Of a stretch of DNA of 64,000 nt, positions 54,531-64,000 are shown one piece after another. Every line of letters starts with the position of its first letter. The first letter of the stretch is position 1. The position numbers and the translations under genes were made by a program. The notes below the pieces were generated by a model. That model was not told the origin of the DNA, ran no database searches, and saw only the letters and a list, made by a program, of their open reading frames with translations. This stretch comes from Amphiura filiformis (lineage: Eukaryota; Echinodermata; Ophiuroidea; Amphilepidida; Amphiuridae), in assembly GCF_039555335.1 (NCBI RefSeq), contig NW_027305511.1:328501-392500 (forward strand), in the 5' to 3' direction.

Positions 54531-56386
54531 GGTTTTACCGTCGTCACCCGATTCGACTTGACTATTGGCGCCTGTTTTAAACGCTGCGTAGGGCTGCGTC
54601 GTGTTTCGGCGTTATGCGTTGCAGACATCGCAGAGAACGATGCGTGTTGTGCGTGTCAATGCTATTTTTGCGCACCGTCGATAACTAGGGCCACAAAATA
54701 AAGAAAACCATGTTTGCTGTTTTATTAAATACAATATGTACAAACCAAATCTTGCCAGCGGGCTTCCACTGATAACGAACCTGTCCTCCCCAAAGTAGGC
54801 CTACGACAGTAGGGTACAATCACAGTTATAGGCCTACCCAACAAACACAGAATCAGGTTTAAAAAAAACCCATTAAGGCCTAAACGAGTGTTGGTTAAAT
54901 TGGTTAATTCGTTTTAATAATCATATTTTGGCCTAAATGTTGGCTAACCACTATGCCTATAGGCATATTAATGGTTATACGTTTGTAGAACGTTTCATAA
55001 TGAAACGCAATACACGGCAATTTTAAAAGTTTATAATCCAACAGTTAGGCTAAATGTTTAAAGCATTTGTGTTTAATCATGGTTATTGGGTAAAGACCTA
55101 AACCTACTAAGCTACGTGCACAGAATTCAAAATGCATGCGATAGACAACACCATCAAAACTATTCAGTTTCAACATGTGTCATAGGCCAAAAAAAAAAAA
55201 AATGATATCATAATTGGCCAAACGTTTTTCTACAGCTATAGGTAACCCAGTGTTTAACTTTGCTTTAATTGAACTGCTATTGATGACATGAATCCACCTC
55301 GAGATAATTCCGTATTAGGCCTATAGTGTTTGTGACCAAAAATTTTCCTCTCGGCAAACGGCCGCTAAGCATACTATTAGGCCTATGCCTATAATAATTG
55401 TAGGCCTATTATAGTCAAACACTTCCGCCCATTCGCTTTAACATGTTTAATAAGTCCTCTTTTTGGTCATTCGAGTCAGGTGAACATTGTGATATTATTG
55501 CACTACTTATATGCGTAGTCCTTGCACTACTTTATTGCATGGCGGTGCTACGGCACTTCCAAGCCACTTCTTATAGCTTCGGATGCTGCCTTTCCGAGTT
55601 ACAAATAAATATATAAAATAGACAATATATGATTCTTCTGTAGCTTATTTTAAACATGGTGAAAGCTGAGAATTTCTCACTTTGTGTAACTTGATAACTC
55701 TTTGGTTAATATCTTTGCAGAATAGGAGTCTTTCTTACACCCGTTTATGACCAAAATGCACCAAATTAGAATTAGGCTAAGAATTTTAAGGCTTCATTAA
55801 GTCTTTTATAGTCGATATTATTATAATTGTTCCTATTCTGGACACTTCTTAGGTAACTTTTTCTTTACAGTGAAAACTTTCCTGCGTAAACAGACAATTC
55901 CTTTTTTGTGGCCATATGCGTACACGAACGCTGATCCGGCATCAGATCGGCGTGTATACCAGCTAGCGTTGGTACGCACCAAAATATCCATGTGCGCAAT
56001 TAACTACGCATGGTGTCGCAGAAAAAATGCATTTTTGACCTATTTTGGTCAATTTACGCGAAAACAAGGTCCGGTACCCCCAATTTTTTTTGCGCGATTT
56101 TAAAGAGCTTTTTGTTTTTCATAACATATATAAAATTAAAAAATTTTGTCTCGACAATTTTTTATACAACGCATAAAGGTGGTATATTTTGGGCAAATTG
56201 CTGATTTTGCCATTGAAGTGTACAGAGATTTTTGGAAATGTACACCTCTTTTAAAACGGCTGTAGCTCAAAAGTGAGGTCCGCACCCCTGTTTTTTTTTC
56301 CTGATTTATTATCTACACATATCAAAGTACAAAATATGTCAATTTAAAAAAATTTGGTCGATAGGTTTAGTAACGACGGTAAAACC
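54531..56386. mobile_element. TTAA-flanked element, 1.86 kb, GGTTTTACCGTCGT ends
   Basis: Inverted ends GGTTTTACCGTCGT are flanked by TTAA at 54527-54530 and 56387-56390. The second tandem copy of the host sequence (from 56505) carries the uninterrupted site AAGATGGTTAATAGTTAGTA, proving precise TTAA insertion. No transposase was recognised. The left subterminal region is CG-rich (TGCGTAGGGCTGCGTCG, GCGTTATGCGTTGC). Confidence 0.85.
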
Positions 56387-56390
56387 TTAA

Positions 56391-56640
56391 TAGTTAGTAA
56401 GTTAGCTTTTTTCTCGGTAATATTGCCGATCATCCTGCCGGGGCGATGGACCCTCCATTTTTTAATACATCGATGTTCTAGCCTTCGTGCAGAGTGGAGA
56501 AGGCCTTGATAATAAGATGGTTAATAGTTAGTAAGTTAGCTTTTTTCTCGGTAATATTGCCGATCATCCTGCCGGGGCGATGGACCCTCCATTTTGTAAT
56601 ACATCGATGTTCTAGCCTTCGTGCAGAGTGGAGAAGGCTA
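56391..56640. repeat. Tandem duplication, unit about 135 bp, one copy hit by the TTAA element
   Basis: TAGTTAGTAAGTTAGCTTTT, CGATCATCCTGCCGGGGCGA and TCTAGCCTTCGTGCAGAGTG occur at 56391-56504 and again at 56525-56640. The word CTTGATAATAAGATGG that begins the unit is at 54511 (before the element) and at 56505. The copies differ only slightly (a T for G near 56461). Confidence 0.9.
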
Positions 56641-57239
56641 GAGGAACTCAGCTAATTATTATAGGGATGATCACAATGAATTTTCTGCAGCCTTGACAAT
56701 GCCTTACAAGTACATGTACTGTGCAAAAAAAGCAAGTTCGGTAATGCATAATTTTTCTTCTTGGCGATCTGTTTTGAACTAAAAGCGGTTTTATTTGATG
56801 AAATCCAACTGTCGCTACAACTTCTGTATCAAGGATAAAGTACCGGTACTTTTTTGCCTTCATCTTCAAGTTTCTGGTGTCTAAAATTTCCGATTTGTGT
56901 ATTTTAAGCCATTTACTGAGGTCGCAACTTTTGAGTTGAAGGTTGCCCTCTATTTAATAGCAATGGACATGCCCCGGGGACATGCCTACTATATCCATGG
57001 CCATGTGTTTTGAACTGGCATACATGTCAAAGTGGCTATGGTTTGTTGAGTACATTTTTGAGCTGTACCCCATTTACCTTAATTTCTTAGCCTTTCAACA
57101 AGGCTTTGCCTGGAGCACCGCCGTAATGGGAGCTTTACGGGGTCAATATTTTTTGGACGGTGGGGGGGCAATTCTTGGCAGGCCGAGAGGAGGTGGGGGA
57201 GGGGCAAGTTTTGGCTTGCCATTTGGAAAAAATTGACCA

Positions 57240-58932
57240 CCCTTACCAAAGTGAATGCCTTCGCTATGCAGTTTCTATGCAGTCGTAGATGCAGTTATTT
57301 TATGTAGTCGGTTTAAGTAGTCGAAATGATCTTCATATGCATCGACATGTCCATATTATGCCTTCAAAGACAGGATATATGCCTTCAAGGCTTATTTGCA
57401 GTCGCTATGCCTTCCCACAGCAAAGTTAATATGCAAATTAGCTATGCCTTCATTGGTCGACTGCATAGCTATGCCTTCATTGGCCGACTGCATAGCTATG
57501 CCTTCATTGGTCGACTGCATAGCTATGCCTTCATTGGTCGACTGCATAGCTATGCCTTCATTGGCCGACTGCATAGCTATGCCTTCATTGGTCGACTGCA
57601 TAGCTATGCCTTCATTAGTCGACATGTCCATATTATGCCTTTTAGAATTTTGTCATTCTTTACCGAAAATGTTGAAATAATAATAATAATGATAACTATT
57701 AGGAAGGATCTCTGTCCATTTTAGCCAAAATATTCACAGGGTAACACTAGCTATTTCCATGTTTTTGGTTCTATGGGGGAATTAAAATTGTAATTAGAAT
57801 CGGGCCCGTATGCAGCGGGTGTGCACCCCCCACCCCCCACGCGTACGGACCCGATTACAATCCATGTCTTTATGATCATGATCAATGAATGCATTTCAGT
57901 GGAACGGCATAACGTCTAGTGCAGGGCAATTACATTAAAAACAGTGTAAACTCATTGCTATAATTATGCCCGTTACATTACTACTCATGAATACCCTTTA
58001 TACTTAATTGGGTTTTCCATGTGTTTACCATTAAATTTGACATTTGCAGGATGGCAGTTTGGGCCACTCACTGTGACAAAAAGTTGAAAACAACGGTCCC
58101 AAAGAAATAGGATGACCATTTGGCACCATGCATAAAGTCATGGCTCTTAAAAATTGTCTGCCAAAAAGGTTTAGAACCAACATCTTGATGAACCAATATA
58201 AACCTTATTGCTCCCACCTTTCAGCCTGCCAAAATAAGACAGAGATCCCCAGTACATTAATTATCCCTGTACCACATTAATTATTGTCATAATACATGTA
58301 CATGTCAGCATAATTATAATGAACCAATACTGTTCTGCTATACAAATCTAGGTTGCCACTAAAACTAATTTTGAATACATGATACATCTCTGATATACAA
58401 GTGCTTGACTGCAAAATTCAACAGGTTTGCATGCAGTAATCATGTAGAGCATAAATCTTAAGCTTATACATTTCTACTCATCTACATGCAGTGAAAATCT
58501 GTAAGCCTCAAATTTACCTGTTCATACAGTCATTGTAGTAATCTGTAATGTGGAATTTCCTTTAAAATGTCTGAATTATGTAAAATAGTGCCCAAAACAT
58601 CCACCATCTTCTTACAGCTTGTAACTGCCTTGAATCCAACAGCAAATTTGAAATGGCAGTTGGTGATCATGTGACATGTATGCAAATTAGCTCTCGACTG
58701 CATAATTTGCCTTCCATAGGACTGCATAATTTTGAATTTGTCTTTGACTACTTGTTTTCCCAAGCTTGACTGCATAGGACTGCATAATTTACAGCGACTG
58801 CCTATTTGAAATGTCTTCGACTGCTTTCTATGCAGTCGAAGACATAACTACATGGTAGAACTGCATGCGTAAGTAGTCATTTGTCTTTGACTGCATAAAG
58901 ACTGCATATTATGCAGTTTTATTTGGTAAGGG
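57240..58932. mobile_element. Element with CCCTTACCAAA ends and GACTGCATA repeats
   Basis: The ends CCCTTACCAAA (57240-57250) and TTTGGTAAGGG (58922-58932) mirror. Both subterminal parts are rich in GACTGCATA/TATGCAGTC and TGCCTTC words. It contains the 27-bp tandem array at 57442-57625. No transposase recognised. Confidence 0.6.
57442..57625. repeat. 27-bp tandem repeat, about 6.5 copies
   Basis: Unit AGCTATGCCTTCATTGGTCG plus ACTGCAT. Two copies have GGCCG in place of GGTCG and the last has AGTCG. Because 27 is divisible by 3, all frames stay open and give false repetitive proteins on both strands. Confidence 0.95.
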
Positions 58933-59187
58933 CAAGGATCACTTTTGTGGTACCGGGTATTACCATACTCTATGGGTTTATTGCCTTAAAATCTAACATT
59001 TGAAAAATGAGTAAGGAGTAAGGACCTCCTCGTAAATCATTATCATTATTTAATTTAACAACAAAAAACATGTTCCGCCTCCTAGATAGGCCTACATGAA
59101 AATAAATCATTGTGGCTTCATCCTTGATGGGACAAAGTCATAGATATGCAATGAGATTATTGAATCCACAATTCTTTATTTCCACAG

Positions 59188-59430
59188 AACAGTTTGTGTC
59201 AAAAGTCATACACCGAAGCATGGCTACAATATATGCAACACCTAGCACAACTCTTGTAGATGAGAAGGTTAAAATCAATCTGTCGGGATTTGATCCAGGG
59301 TCAAAGGTTACCGTCAGGTCATACCTACCAGAACCAGGTTTGATATTTGAAGGACATGGGCATTTTGTGGTGGATGGCAGTGGAGAGGTATCTGTCTCAA
59401 CGGATCCATCTGTGGGTGGAACATACACAG
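59188..59430 (+). CDS. ACOT/BAAT exon 1: N-terminal beta-sandwich
   Basis: The likely start is ATG at 59220 (MATIYATPSTTLVDEKVKIN). An acceptor-like TTTATTTCCACAG ends at 59187, so an upstream non-coding exon is possible; alternatively translation may begin at a Met further upstream (the frame is open from 59112). The donor GTTCGT leaves phase 1. Confidence 0.8.
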
Positions 59431-62400
59431 GTTCGTTGTTTTAATCCCCTGAGCACTATCTGTCGATCTAACATTGCCTCTGATTGGTCAATTACATGAT
59501 ATCTTCAATTTAATCACCAATCAGAACTTGTAGTTTTGCAAATAATTCACCTCAATTTTTGTGTGTGGTGAAATTATTCTAAAACTGTTGGTGATTGGTC
59601 CAATTGATAATGAAAACTCCCAGTGAAAACTCACCAATAGGCAGGTAGTTCTCATGGGGTTAGAATTCATCACTCTGTGCTTTTCAGACCCAGTGATACC
59701 CCATACACCCCAATGGAAGACATGACCTTATTAAATCGTTCACTCAAGGAGTGTGAATTTCAAAATTGAGTTACCTGAATGGGTGACTACATTTTGAAAT
59801 CTTTTTGTGTGGGAGATTAAGGTCATGTCTTCCATTCGGAGTGTATGGATTTCAACTGGAATACCATATAATTATTTTTAAAGCAATGGTCTTGCAAAAT
59901 TTAAATCCATACAATCAAATTAAGAAAGGCCAATCAGTCCAGACTGATCCAGGCTAGACATGGGGCAGAGGGCACTCATGACAAACTATCTGATCATGTC
60001 GCCCGACCAAATTTTACAAGAAATGTGACTCTCTTGGTCATGATGCATTTGGCATCATATTGATGAGCAAGATGGCATACTCTTGTGAAGACCACAGCAG
60101 TGCTCTATAGTGCCACCTGACAGAGAAATAGACATGATATGTGCTTGTATGTTTGTCCATTAGGCGAGTGAAAGTCGATTCCGAGTTTATCGTCCCCCGC
60201 CCGCGTCACTTTTTGGTAACCAAAAACACCCGCGTCAAATTTTCAAAAATGCCAAAATAATTCATTATTTTCAAAGTATCAGTGTTTTCACCAGTTTTAG
60301 CAATTGGAAACACATAAATTCATAACTTGGAAGCAAAACGAGGCCCTTTTCTAACTTTTCTAGTCCCTACCCATATAAAAACATGTTTATAAATAACATG
60401 TATGAGTATGGCTTTAAATCAACACGCATTTTAGGTCAATAATGAAATCTGTTGAAATAATGAAAAATGAAAAATGAAAAAGTCACCTCACCAACCTGGG
60501 AAAAAAAGGGGACGATAAACTCGGAATTAACTTTCATTGGCCTTAGCCTACACACTCACACATCCTACAATGCAGTTGAATATTCGAGAAGCAAACAATC
60601 AGGATTCAGGATTTTCCAAATGAGGACTAATAACTTGGAATAATCCTGGACCTGCTCAAGACCTGGTCTACAAGTCATCCACTAGAGATTTTGAACTTAG
60701 TTGATTGATTTTGGTGGACCACTTACCTTTAAAATCACACAGGTGGATATGTCAAAGCTCTTGCAAAAATGGAAATCCAAGATTAGACTGCGGAACTCAG
60801 TCCTCAATGATAGTCAGTCACTTATCTTTTGGTCGTTATATGACTATCATTTGAGGACTGAGTTCTTACCATACATCTTCCGAGGTGCAGTTTCAGACAA
60901 TAGCTTGGGATTATTGGGACAGAGGTTATCTTTTGAATTCTTTCATGACCACTGAAGCATAGTCAAGCCTGTCAAGGACACTCGCGTGAATTGAAAGACC
61001 ATGTCACTCGCCACACAAGAATGTCAAAGGTCATAAACACCAATTTGTTGTACTTCCGCGCCTCGGAAAATGATGTTTAAGGTTTAGGACTAATCCAAGA
61101 TGGCCACCACCGGCCATATTGAAAATATAAAATTTCAGCCTCTATACCACAGTGAGTATGTGTTATACCTTGTTTTAGGGGGTTTTGCATACGGGGAATC
61201 CATTTCTGACATCAGTTTCTAAGATCAAGTTATATGTCAAAATTCAAGATGGCCGCCAGAAACTACATGATTTTCTTCAATGCAACAAAGACCTGACTCC
61301 TTCATCCCCCTTCCACTCAACACAAAATTTGTAACCAATCATGTGTGTTTCAATATTTGAAAGATCCTCTTTGCAAGGTGTAATTTAAATGATTTATAAT
61401 TTATTGTTATTTTCAGATGTTGAACCTATGGGTCTATTTTGGAGCATGGTGCAATCCCCAGGTCTGAAACAGGGGCTACGATATGCCAAGAAAGATGCCG
61501 CCACACCGATGCAAATAACACTCTCAGTACACAAAGGACATTTAGATATATCAGCATTACAAACTGATACTCCTGTAGCTAAAACACAGATAAAAAGGAC
61601 TTATATGGGTCCAAATGTTGAAATTATCAAAGTGCATTCTGGGAGGGTGCGAGGACGAGTGTTCAAGCCTAAAGGTAAAGTTGACAGTATATCTTGTAGT
61701 TGGGCTATTCCATTTAAAATCCACACTCTCCCTGTGGAAGATTTTGGAAATATCTATTTGAAACTCATACTCCCTCTGTGGAAGATATTTCCAAAATCTT
61801 CCACAGGGGGAGTGTGGATTTTAAATGGAATAGCCCATTAATGCATTTGTGACACGATCTGCTCCATGGGGGCCAAAGGAGGCATTTTTGAAAATTGAGT
61901 TACTATTTAATTATTACCTTGTAGTAACATTAGGCTATCATATACTGAAAACACCAAAGGTCTAGCATACTTGGTTCTAAAGTTATAAGGTTTTGTGATG
62001 TGCATTTTCTTATGTATTTTATTGTTTTTTTACTCCATATTTTTGCCTTTATCTCAGTTTCAAATTTGCCACCTTTGGCCCCCATGAACCAGATCATGTC
62101 ACATTTTCTCACACAATTTCTCAGAAAAAATGGGGCTATATCCAGTTGAAATCCAAGCTTTTTGGCGATGGGAAGGGATAGAAGGAAGGAATAAAGAGAG
62201 AAAACATAGAAAGAAGTTGTTTGCTCTAAGTGGGAATCGAACCCGAGACCCCTCGCATGCCAAGCACTGGGTCAGCGACGTCTTGGGCTTCGCTGGCCAG
62301 CGAAAACCGTGCCTATATCACTTTAATAGGCGATTGCATCATCACACGGCGTGGGATGCACGCATCTAACAGCGCTTATTATATCAAGAAGTATTTTGTA

Positions 62401-63501
62401 GTATTCGGACATGATAGGGTTAATTGAGCCTATATTGAGTTTCACCAAACCCTAACCCGCCAGGGGCTTTTTGGCGATGGGAAGGGAAAGAAGGAAGGAA
62501 TAAAGAGAGAAAACAAAGAAAGAAGTTGTTTGCTCTGGGTGGGATTCAAACCCGAGACCCCTCAAATGCCAAGCAATGGGTCAGCAACACTTTGCCACAG
62601 GTTTTGGGCTTCTCTGGCCAGCGAAACCGTACCTATATATCTCTTAGGGCCATTGCGTCATCACACCATGTGGGATGCACACAAGAACAGCGATATATCA
62701 AGTAGGATTTTGTAGTACTCGGGGGTGTTAGGGTTAAGTAAGTGTCCTTCCCCTTTTACATGAGTCACATTTCAACAATGATCGATCTATTCCAGTTGAA
62801 ATCCATACACCCCTTTTATTTTCAGCCCATATTTGGTGTTTATCCTGACTATTTTTCATCTTTATTAGTAATATTCATCGTTTCTGGTATGTGCCTTCTC
62901 ACATCCGTGATTTATTCCAGGTCCAGGGCCTTTCAAAGGTGTTATAGACATGTTTGGCTCAGCAGGTGGACTCATTGAATTCGTGCTGCTCTTCTAGCAT
63001 CTAGAGGTTTTGTCGCATATGCCTTGCCATTCTTCAGGTATGAAGACTTGCCTGAAACCATGTTTGATTTAGATCTTGATTATTTTGAGGTAAGCATTTT
63101 TTAAAGCTTTTGTTTTAAGCACGGTTGTGAGTAGAGTTGACTGAAGAAAAGAGATCCGCCAAGGACCACCAAAATCTGCTAATTTTTAAAAAGTTGGTCA
63201 ATGAATCAGAGCTGACGTGATACCCTAAACTATTTTCTTTTTTGAAATATTCACTAATATGCAGGTAACTAAAAAGGGTACGTCCATCTTTGAGATTGTG
63301 CCCCCGACCAGGCATGAAGATAAGATTTAGCCGACAAGTGTATCCTTTTGAAATGAATGACATTAATTTTGTTTTTCAACTCAGGAGGCAACAGACTGGT
63401 TACAGGAGCAATCTTATGTAGAGCCAGGAGGTATTGGAGTCTGTGCAGTATCATGGGGAGCAGAAATAGCTGCACTTATGGCAGCTACCTTTCCTGAAAA
63501 G
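59188..63501 (+). CDS. Acyl-CoA thioesterase / BAAT-family gene, 5' part (4 exons, continues beyond window)
   Basis: Exons 59188(or 59220)-59430, 61417-61674, 62921-63089 and 63385-63501 join in phase. The product belongs to the family that hydrolyses fatty or bile acyl-CoA esters or conjugates them to amino acids. The N-terminal beta-sandwich contains TLVDEKVKINLSGFDPGSKV, GTYTGDVEPMGLFWSM and GRVRGRVFKPKG; then the alpha/beta-hydrolase part begins PGPFKGVIDMFGSAGGLIEF. The nucleophile elbow reads GIGVCAVSWGAE, so Ser takes the nucleophile position as in acyl-CoA thioesterases, rather than Cys as in BAAT. The Asp and His of the triad would be downstream. A one-base frameshift lies in exon 3. 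An upstream Met-rich leader (MRLLNPQFFISTEQFVSKVI) could be a targeting peptide if the frame continues before 59188. Confidence 0.8.
59695..59870. repeat. Foldback MITE, GGCTATTCCA family, diverged
   Basis: The arms ATGGAAGACATGACCTTATT and complement, and ACTCCTTG/CAAGGAGT mirror; the right end is GTGTATGGATTTCAACTGGA. It is related to 61701-61837. Confidence 0.65.
60162..60543. mobile_element. MITE with CGAGTTTATCGTCCCC ends
   Basis: GATTCCGAGTTTATCGTCCC on the left and GGGGACGATAAACTCGGAAT on the right are complementary, with outer AGTGAAAG/CTTTCATT pairing too. The interior is AT-rich with no coding capacity. It lies in intron 1 of the ACOT/BAAT gene. Confidence 0.75.
60770..60890. repeat. 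Short hairpin
   Basis: GAACTCAGTCCTCAATGATAGTC near 60794 pairs with GACTATCATTTGAGGACTGAGTTC near 60842 with a loop of about 24 bases. It may be a small foldback remnant. Confidence 0.6.
61417..61674 (+). CDS. ACOT/BAAT exon 2
   Basis: The acceptor GTTATTTTCAG and donor GTAAAG enclose 258 bases: two completing Asp, 85 codons, one left over. VEPMGLFWSM, TPMQITLSVHKGHLD and VRGRVFKPKG are family-typical segments linking the N-terminal domain to the hydrolase domain. Confidence 0.88.
61701..61837. mobile_element. Palindromic MITE, GGCTATTCCA family, well preserved
   Basis: TGGGCTATTCCATTTAAAAT and its complement form the ends of a 137-bp near-perfect palindrome (inner words CTGTGGAAGATTTTGGAAAT). 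It lies only 26 bp after the exon 2 donor, so the transcript would fold a hairpin directly beside the splice site. Confidence 0.85.
61848..62103. mobile_element. Short inverted-repeat element
   Basis: TGTGACACGATCTGCTCCAT and CATGGGGGCCAAAGG on the left mirror CCTTTGGCCCCCATG and AACCAGATCATGTCACA on the right. AT-rich interior. Confidence 0.7.
62155..62735 (-). repeat. Two tandem tRNA-derived SINE copies
   Basis: A unit of about 310 bp occurs twice (GGCGATGGGAAGG at 62163 and 62473). On the minus strand each has a B-box-like GGGTTCGATTCCC (or GGGTTTGAATCCC) and a tRNA-like stretch GCTTGGCATGCGAGGGG. The purine-rich AAGGAAGGAATAAAGAGAG and the flank TTTGTAGTATTCGG also repeat. No functional tRNA fold is claimed. 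Confidence 0.65.
62921..63089 (+). pseudogene. ACOT/BAAT exon 3, with one-base frameshift
   Basis: The acceptor GTGATTTATTCCAG and donor GTAAGC frame an exon encoding PGPFKGVIDMFGSAGGLIEF; from about 62982 the frame drops by one base and the continuing family sequence (RAALLASRGFVAYALPFFRY, then EDLPETMFDLDLDYFE) is read in another frame. Read as it stands, the original frame meets TAG at about 62994. The surrounding exons are clean, so either a sequencing/assembly base loss or a recent inactivating change is possible. An alternative acceptor 6 bases later keeps frame. Confidence 0.75.
63385..63501 (+). CDS. ACOT/BAAT exon 4: nucleophile elbow
   Basis: The acceptor TTTTTCAACTCAG and a weak donor GTGAAA bracket 39 codons in phase 0. 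EATDWLQEQSYVEPGGIGVC followed by AVSWGAEIAALMAATFPEK aligns with the segment leading to the nucleophile of acyl-CoA thioesterases; Ser in AVSWG is the expected nucleophile. Confidence 0.82.
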
Positions 63502-64000
63502 GTGAAAGCATGTTTTGTTTATAAATGATCGACCCAGCAGACAGTAGCATGTTTTGTTTATAAATGATCAACCCAGCGTAGGGTATTCAAGTTTAGGTAG
63601 AGACATCCCTTGGAGATTCATACCATTTAAACCATTGCCGTGACGTCACTCTATTCAATTTACTGTTGATTATTATCTACGAATCAACACTTTTCTGAAC
63701 GAATCAACGGTTAAGTGTGGATTCGTAAGTACGAATCCACCGAATCTACCGGGGATTGAACCCGGGTCGCACGCGTGAGAGGTGTCAATGCTGACCACTA
63801 CACTATTGCTACCTTGACAATAATTCACGTAACAATGCTCAGTTAAGTCTGCCATTAACGTATCGTAGTAAAATCATGGAATATTTTGTTTTTTGAACAC
63901 AAATCATGAAAGGTTTGTCTTTACCATGTTTATTACACTGAATTTGGCAGTGAATGCTTTATTGAATTCACCAATTAATTTAATTTACCAAAAAAAAAAA
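63502..64000. other. ACOT/BAAT intron with short direct repeat
   Basis: TAGCATGTTTTGTTTATAAA, TGATC[AG]ACCCAGC occurs twice at about 63508-63537 and 63546-63577. The next exon lies beyond the window. Confidence 0.6.
63685..63830 (-). repeat. tRNA-derived SINE
   Basis: On the minus strand AGTGTAGTGGTCAGCATTGA resembles an A box and CGGGTTCAATCCCCGG a B box and T-arm, with CTCACGCG between them. It resembles Asp/Glu-type tRNAs but the acceptor stem does not close, so it is called a SINE or tRNA pseudogene. Confidence 0.6.

Noticed and set aside
57326-57724. Repetitive protein-coding gene (AFIGRLHSY repeats)
   Set aside because: All frames on both strands are open only because the tandem unit is 27 bp; no start context, splice structure or family supports it.
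62225-62320. Functional tRNA gene
   Set aside because: A B-box-like sequence exists but no acceptor stem or complete cloverleaf; it occurs in tandem SINE-like units.
63700-63815. Functional tRNA-Asp/Glu gene
   Set aside because: The A and B boxes are present, but the acceptor and D stems do not pair well.

Overview
This is a eukaryotic (animal) genomic window: AT-rich, dominated by introns and interspersed repeats, with spliced genes whose exons carry ordinary GT-AG borders. The families present (a receptor-type tyrosine phosphatase closest to the PTPRA/PTPRE type, a nicotinic acetylcholine-receptor-like subunit, an acyl-CoA thioesterase/BAAT-family enzyme) and the very dense load of TTAA-, TWA- and TA-flanked DNA elements suit a marine invertebrate, probably a deuterostome such as an echinoderm or hemichordate. 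The species cannot be fixed from the sequence alone.

Layout. (1) 2260-16809, + strand: the 3' thirteen exons of a receptor-like protein tyrosine phosphatase. They form one continuous frame covering most of catalytic domain D1, all of D2 and the C-terminus; the 5' exons lie before the window. Introns carry a TWA-flanked element, foldback elements, a nested TTAA element and a 1.7 kb array of a 110-bp minisatellite. (2) 16810-19360: convergent intergenic AT-rich stretch. (3) 19421-37737, - strand: a complete six-exon Cys-loop receptor subunit (386 residues deduced). Its 8.7 kb intron 2 holds an almost intact non-LTR retrotransposon (26.4-31.45 kb); intron 4 holds a truncated non-LTR copy and a 1.3 kb mariner-like element lies in intron 3. 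(4) 34.6-45.5 kb: a very large inverted repeat with arms of about 1.7-2.2 kb around a 5 kb centre that includes the receptor's first exon. (5) 46.3-51.7 kb: a higher-order tandem array of the form A-B-B repeated three times. (6) 52-59 kb: nested DNA elements, including a 1.86 kb TTAA-flanked element whose empty target survives in the adjacent tandem copy. (7) 59.19-63.5 kb, + strand: the first four recognisable exons of an acyl-CoA thioesterase/BAAT-like gene that continues beyond the window; exon 3 carries a one-base frameshift. SINE-like tRNA-derived repeats lie in its introns.

The three genes do not form a pathway; they are neighbours. The most notable points are the double degeneration of the phosphatase (D1 has WPE instead of WPD and Glu for the Q-loop Gln; D2 has lost both the catalytic Cys and Arg), the compact alpha-type receptor subunit whose signal-peptide exon sits inside a giant inverted repeat, and a nest of element-in-element insertions with readable target duplications. 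All exon models come from reading splice sites, phase and family resemblance by eye; no alignment, search or expression data were available.
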